Shown piece by piece: positions 7,382 to 9,828 of a DNA stretch of 9,828 bases. A program made the translations under genes and the position numbers. How positions within the stretch are numbered: the first letter of the stretch is position 1; each line of letters starts with the position of its first letter. The notes under the pieces were generated by a model. It saw only the letters and a list, made by a program, of their open reading frames with translations, searched no databases and was not told the origin of the DNA. The stretch spans positions 1 to 9,828 of the forward strand of contig JASHPC010000190.1 in NCBI GenBank assembly GCA_030038335.1, read 5' to 3'. The DNA is from Vulcanimicrobiota bacterium (lineage in GTDB: Bacteria > Vulcanimicrobiota > Vulcanimicrobiia > Vulcanimicrobiales > Vulcanimicrobiaceae).

Positions 7382-7725
7382 TCGCCTTCGACGTCGAGCT
7401 CGTCGTGATAGATTGCGGAGCCGACGTGCTTCTCCACGGAGTACGTGCCCGTAAGCGCGGCCGTCGAGCCCGCGGTAATCGAAGGGTTTCCGTACTCGAA
7501 GACGCGGATGCACTGCGATCCCGTGCAGAGGTCGAACGTCGTGTAGTTATTGCCGCTCTTGGACGTTTTGTGCTCGATTCGCGCGACGGTTCCGCTTACC
7601 GTCACCATCTTGCCGTCGTACGTCGCGCCGTGCGCGAGAAGGTCGCCAGGCGTTACCGTCGCTTGTGCGAGCGCGGCACTGCCGGCGAGGACGAAACACA
7701 GAAGCGCGGTCGAGGGAACGTTCAT
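7378..7725 (-). CDS. Small exported OB-fold-like protein
   Basis: A 115-residue protein of unknown function. Residues 1-20 form a signal peptide with a likely cleavage site after ALA (18-20). The mature part, about 95 residues, has alternating strands typical of a five-stranded OB fold: MVTVSGTVARIEHK (40-53), NYTTFDLC (60-67), QCIRVFEYG (71-79), STAALTGTYSV (87-97) and the final HDELDVEGD. It resembles the OB domains (tRNA_anti-like or BOF-like) seen in some periplasmic proteins, but I cannot name a specific family. Cys67 and Cys72 could form a disulfide. It lies 14 bases after the hydrolase stop on the same strand, so it is probably co-transcribed. AGGAG at 7736-7740 supports the ATG. Its TAA overlaps the permease TAG. 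Confidence 0.72.
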   Translation of the reverse strand: MNVPSTALLCFVLAGSAALAQATVTPGDLLAHGATYDGKMVTVSGTVARIEHKTSKSGNNYTTFDLCTGSQCIRVFEYGNPSITAGSTAALTGTYSVEKHVGSAIYHDELDVEGD

Positions 7726-7739
7726 TGGTGGAAGGCTCC

Positions 7740-8570
7740 TTACGGGAAAAAAGGGTTGTGCTCGCGTTCTTCGCCGATCGTCGACGGGGGTCCGTGCCCC
7801 GGCATGATCGCAGTCTCCTCGGGTAGCGAGAAGAGCTTGGAACGCACCGAGTTGAGAATGTCTTCGTAGGTCGATACGTCGCCGTATGCGCCGCCGACGC
7901 TTCCGGCGAAGAGCGTGTCGCCGGTGAAGAGCGTCGACTTGAAGAGATACGACGACGAGCCATCGGTATGTCCAGGAGTGTGAATCATGCGGATACGAGC
8001 GCCGTCGCCAAACGGCAGCTCCTCTCCGTCACGCACGAGCGTTGCCTTTGAGGCGAGCGAGCCGAGCGCGTGCACGTCGAGCGCGTGCATGACGATCGTC
8101 GCGCCGGGCAATGCGGCCGCCACGTCCGCGGTTGCATCGCAATGATCGGCGTGCTTGTGCGTGATGAGGATGTACTCCAACGTGTAGGCACCGTCACGGA
8201 GCACGCGCAGAAGGTTCGCCGGTATGCCCGCGGGGTCGACGAGCGCCGCGCGGCGAGAGCCTTCGAGAAAGAAGACGTAGCCATTGCTGGGATGTGGGTC
8301 TTGCGGATGATGACGAACGTCCGGAGCCTCGACGTGCGGCGGATACCACCGCCGAGCGGCGGCATCGGCAAGTCGACCAGGATCGAGCCTCAGCATGGGC
8401 GCTATCGCGCGTGCCTGCGCGTCGTCGGGCGCACTTGTGCCGGACACCCATGCCGCAATCGCTTTCGGATCGAGACCCGTTGCACGTGCGAGCGCGCGCG
8501 CATCCGCACCGGTGCCGAGCATCGCCTTGCGGAGAACGTCCGAGAAGTCGTCTTCGAGCGGCAGGCCCAT
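7740..8570 (-). CDS. Metallo-beta-lactamase-fold hydrolase with N-terminal HTH-like region
   Basis: A 276-residue protein. Residues about 10-72 look like an XRE/Cro-type helix-turn-helix: ALARATGLDPKAIAAWVSG followed by a third and fourth helix. Residues about 80-276 are a glyoxalase II-like metallo-beta-lactamase domain with THKHADH (His138, His140, Asp142, His143), HTPGHTDGS (His201), FTGDTLF (Asp218) and GHG (His259), so the two-metal site is complete. HTPGHTDGS, FTGDTLFAGSVG and GHGPPSTIGEE are typical of GloB-like thioester or glyoxalase hydrolases. The actual substrate is unknown. The frame stays open to 9053 on the minus strand, but that stretch is antisense to trxB. The ATG at 8570 has AGGA six bases upstream, and the region before it has no family resemblance. 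It is probably the first gene of a two-gene unit with the OB-fold protein. Confidence 0.9.
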   Translation of the reverse strand: MGLPLEDDFSDVLRKAMLGTGADARALARATGLDPKAIAAWVSGTSAPDDAQARAIAPMLRLDPGRLADAAARRWYPPHVEAPDVRHHPQDPHPSNGYVFFLEGSRRAALVDPAGIPANLLRVLRDGAYTLEYILITHKHADHCDATADVAAALPGATIVMHALDVHALGSLASKATLVRDGEELPFGDGARIRMIHTPGHTDGSSSYLFKSTLFTGDTLFAGSVGGAYGDVSTYEDILNSVRSKLFSLPEETAIMPGHGPPSTIGEEREHNPFFP

Positions 8571-8624
8571 GTGGAGTCCTTCGGCGCAACCGGAAGGCTC
8601 ACTGCCGCGGTCGAAGATGCCGCA
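8571..8624. other. 54-base divergent intergenic region
   Basis: This is the only gap between divergently oriented genes, so it, or the neighbouring coding sequence, must hold both promoters. I see AGGA at 8577-8580 (minus-strand sense) as the hydrolase ribosome site and a weak GAAG at 8613-8616 for trxB. No convincing -10/-35 pair, inverted repeat or operator is visible; the stretch is GC-rich with no TATAAT-like hexamer. Confidence 0.6.
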
Positions 8625-9581
8625 ATGGAGCGCGTCATCGTCATTGGTTCGGGTCCCGCCGGTCTCACGGCGGCGATCTATGCGGCTCGCGCGAACCTGC
8701 GGCCGCTCGTCCTCGCGGGTGGCATGTACGGCGGCCAGTTGATGCTCACCACCGAGGTCGAAAACTATCCAGGCTTTCCAAGCGGCGTGCAAGGCCCGGA
8801 GCTGATGACGATGTTTCGCGAGCAAGCAGAGCGCTTCGGCGCGCGCATCCTCGACGTCGACGCGACGAACGTGAACTTTTCGAAGAAGCCGCTCGTCGTC
8901 GAAACGGACGACGAACGCTACGAAGCGCTGACGGTGATCGTCGCGACCGGCGCGAGCGCGCGTTGGCTCGACGTTCCGGGAGAGGAGCTTCTTCGAGGCC
9001 GTGGCGTCTCGACGTGTGCTACGTGCGACGGCGCGTTCTTCAAGGAGAAGCATATCGTCGTCGCCGGCGGCGGCGATTCTGCGATGGAAGAGGCGCTCTT
9101 CTTAACGCGTTTCGGGCGCCGCGTTACCGTCGTGCACCGTCGCGACACGCTACGCGCGAGCAAGATCATGGCCGAGCGCGCCTTCGCGAACCCGAAGATC
9201 GATTTCATGTGGAACACCGTCGTCGAGCGCGTGCTCGGCGACGAACGCGTCACCGGTCTTCGGCTGCGCAACATGCTCGACGAGAGCCTCTACGACTTCG
9301 ACTGCGACGCGCTTTTCGTGGCGATCGGGCACACGCCGAACACCGCAGTTTTCCGCGGCAGGCTCGACCTCGACCGGGCTGGATACATTCTCTCGCCGGA
9401 CGGCACGACGACGAGCGCCGAGGGCGTCTTCGTTGCGGGCGACGTCTTCGATCATCGCTACCGTCAAGCGATTACGGCTGCTGGATCCGGATGCAAAGCG
9501 GCGATGGACGCCGAGAAGCATCTCGAGGCGCTCGAGTTTGCGTCGCCTCCACCGGTGAGCGAGCGGCTAAGCCAGCACTAA
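8625..9581 (+). CDS. trxB: Thioredoxin reductase
   Basis: FAD-dependent NADPH:thioredoxin oxidoreductase (318 residues, normal length) that keeps thioredoxin reduced in the cytoplasm. Visible are the FAD-binding GSGPAGLTAAIYAAR (8-22), GGQLMLTTEVENYPGFP (36-52), ATGA (107-110), the redox pair Cys131/Cys134 in CATCDGAFF, the NADPH-binding GGGDSAMEEA (148-157), HRRDTLRASK (171-180), which fits NADPH 2'-phosphate recognition, GHTPNT (235-240), and the C-terminal FAD motif VFVAGDVFDHRYRQAITAAGSGCKAA. ATG 8625 is chosen because homology begins at once (MERVIVIG). The frame is open far upstream, but that stretch is antisense to the hydrolase. The last 15 bases overlap the convergent acetyltransferase gene. 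No thioredoxin gene is in the window. Confidence 0.96.
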   Translation: MERVIVIGSGPAGLTAAIYAARANLRPLVLAGGMYGGQLMLTTEVENYPGFPSGVQGPELMTMFREQAERFGARILDVDATNVNFSKKPLVVETDDERYEALTVIVATGASARWLDVPGEELLRGRGVSTCATCDGAFFKEKHIVVAGGGDSAMEEALFLTRFGRRVTVVHRRDTLRASKIMAERAFANPKIDFMWNTVVERVLGDERVTGLRLRNMLDESLYDFDCDALFVAIGHTPNTAVFRGRLDLDRAGYILSPDGTTTSAEGVFVAGDVFDHRYRQAITAAGSGCKAAMDAEKHLEALEFASPPPVSERLSQH

Positions 9582-9828
9582 ACGGTAGACGTACTCTCTG
9601 CCGTCGTATCCGTGCCCGGAGTCCGTCTTGGGACGCTCGGCGACGCGTTCGAAGCCGAGCGCTTCGGCAACGTTGACGGAAGCAGTGTTCGCTGCCGCCA
9701 TCTCGGCAATCGCCAGACGCGAACCGTGCACGCCACGCGCATGCTGCAGCACCTCGCCGATCGCTTCGCGCGCAACTCCCTGACGGCGAAACGGCAAGAA
9801 GACGCTGTATGCGACGTAGAGCGTGGCG
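9567..9828 (-). CDS. GNAT-family N-acetyltransferase, 5' partial
   Basis: The C-terminal half of an acetyl-CoA-dependent N-acetyltransferase; its start lies beyond the right edge and the frame is open there. Motif A, the acetyl-CoA pyrophosphate loop, reads PFRRQGVAREAIGEVLQHA and corresponds to the R/Q-x-x-G-x-A/G consensus. It is followed by ANTASVNVAEALGFERVAE, the usual N-x-x-S-x-x-x-x-x-x-x-G-F segment, and a final strand EYVYRLVL. This arrangement resembles RimJ/RimL-like GNATs, which acetylate protein N-termini or small molecules, but the substrate cannot be inferred. A TTG at 9797-9795 could be read as a start, but it would cut off strands needed for the fold. The TAG stop is inside the 3' end of trxB. 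Confidence 0.87.
   Translation of the reverse strand, partial: ATLYVAYSVFLPFRRQGVAREAIGEVLQHARGVHGSRLAIAEMAAANTASVNVAEALGFERVAERPKTDSGHGYDGREYVYRLVLA

Noticed and set aside
7696..7725. Lipoprotein box at Cys10 of the OB-fold protein
   Set aside because: ALLC lacks the usual small residues before Cys and falls too early, inside the hydrophobic core; a normal ALA cleavage site follows.
6637..7869. 410-codon plus-strand open frame through the permease into the OB-fold and hydrolase genes
   Set aside because: His/Arg-rich shadow crossing genes on both strands; no plausible product.
8571..9053. Upstream extension of the minus-strand hydrolase frame to 9053
   Set aside because: Antisense to the FAD, redox and NADPH regions of trxB, and lacks similarity to hydrolases; ATG 8570 has a ribosome site.
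8294..9676. 460-codon plus-strand open frame across trxB
   Set aside because: Arg-rich frame-shifted reading of trxB and the hydrolase antisense; no motif.

Overview
This is a GC-rich bacterial chromosomal window with extremely tight gene packing. Eleven protein genes cover almost all of it, and the largest non-coding gap is 54 bases. I see no tRNA, rRNA, insertion sequence, CRISPR array, prophage or plasmid gene, and no convincing factor-independent terminator. The codon style (GTC/GAC/CGC-rich) is uniform throughout, so nothing looks recently acquired. The gene set does not identify the organism. A free-living, probably little-studied high-GC bacterium fits; a lineage such as Eremiobacterota is only a guess.

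Left arm, plus strand, positions 1-7381: a run of seven co-directional genes. It opens with the 3' part of a malic enzyme that probably carries an N-terminal ACT domain beyond the window edge. Next comes an OmpR/PhoB-type response regulator whose start lies inside the malic enzyme gene. It is followed by a secreted beta-propeller protein with a C-terminal phosphoesterase-like domain, then a protein of the dimethylarginine dimethylaminohydrolase (DDAH)/amidinotransferase fold, a small metallophosphoesterase, and an ABC-2 exporter pair (ATPase and permease) resembling YadG/YadH. Junctions are overlaps, direct stop-start contacts or one 33-base gap, so a single transcript is likely, although the functions do not form an obvious pathway.

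Right arm, positions 7378-9828: a minus-strand pair encodes a metallo-beta-lactamase-fold hydrolase with an N-terminal helix-turn-helix-like region, followed by a small exported OB-fold-like protein. This pair meets the permease gene tail to tail with overlapping stop codons. Divergent from it is thioredoxin reductase (trxB), which overlaps tail to tail with a partial GNAT acetyltransferase entering from the right edge.

The points most worth a second look are three. The ABC ATPase has GTA exactly where a GTG start is expected, in a GTAA stop/start overlap. Two neighbouring proteins, the phosphoesterase-like domain and the DDAH-like protein, keep their family folds but appear to have lost their catalytic residues. 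The hydrolase has an unusual HTH-MBL architecture. I found no recognisable complete new defence or mobile system.
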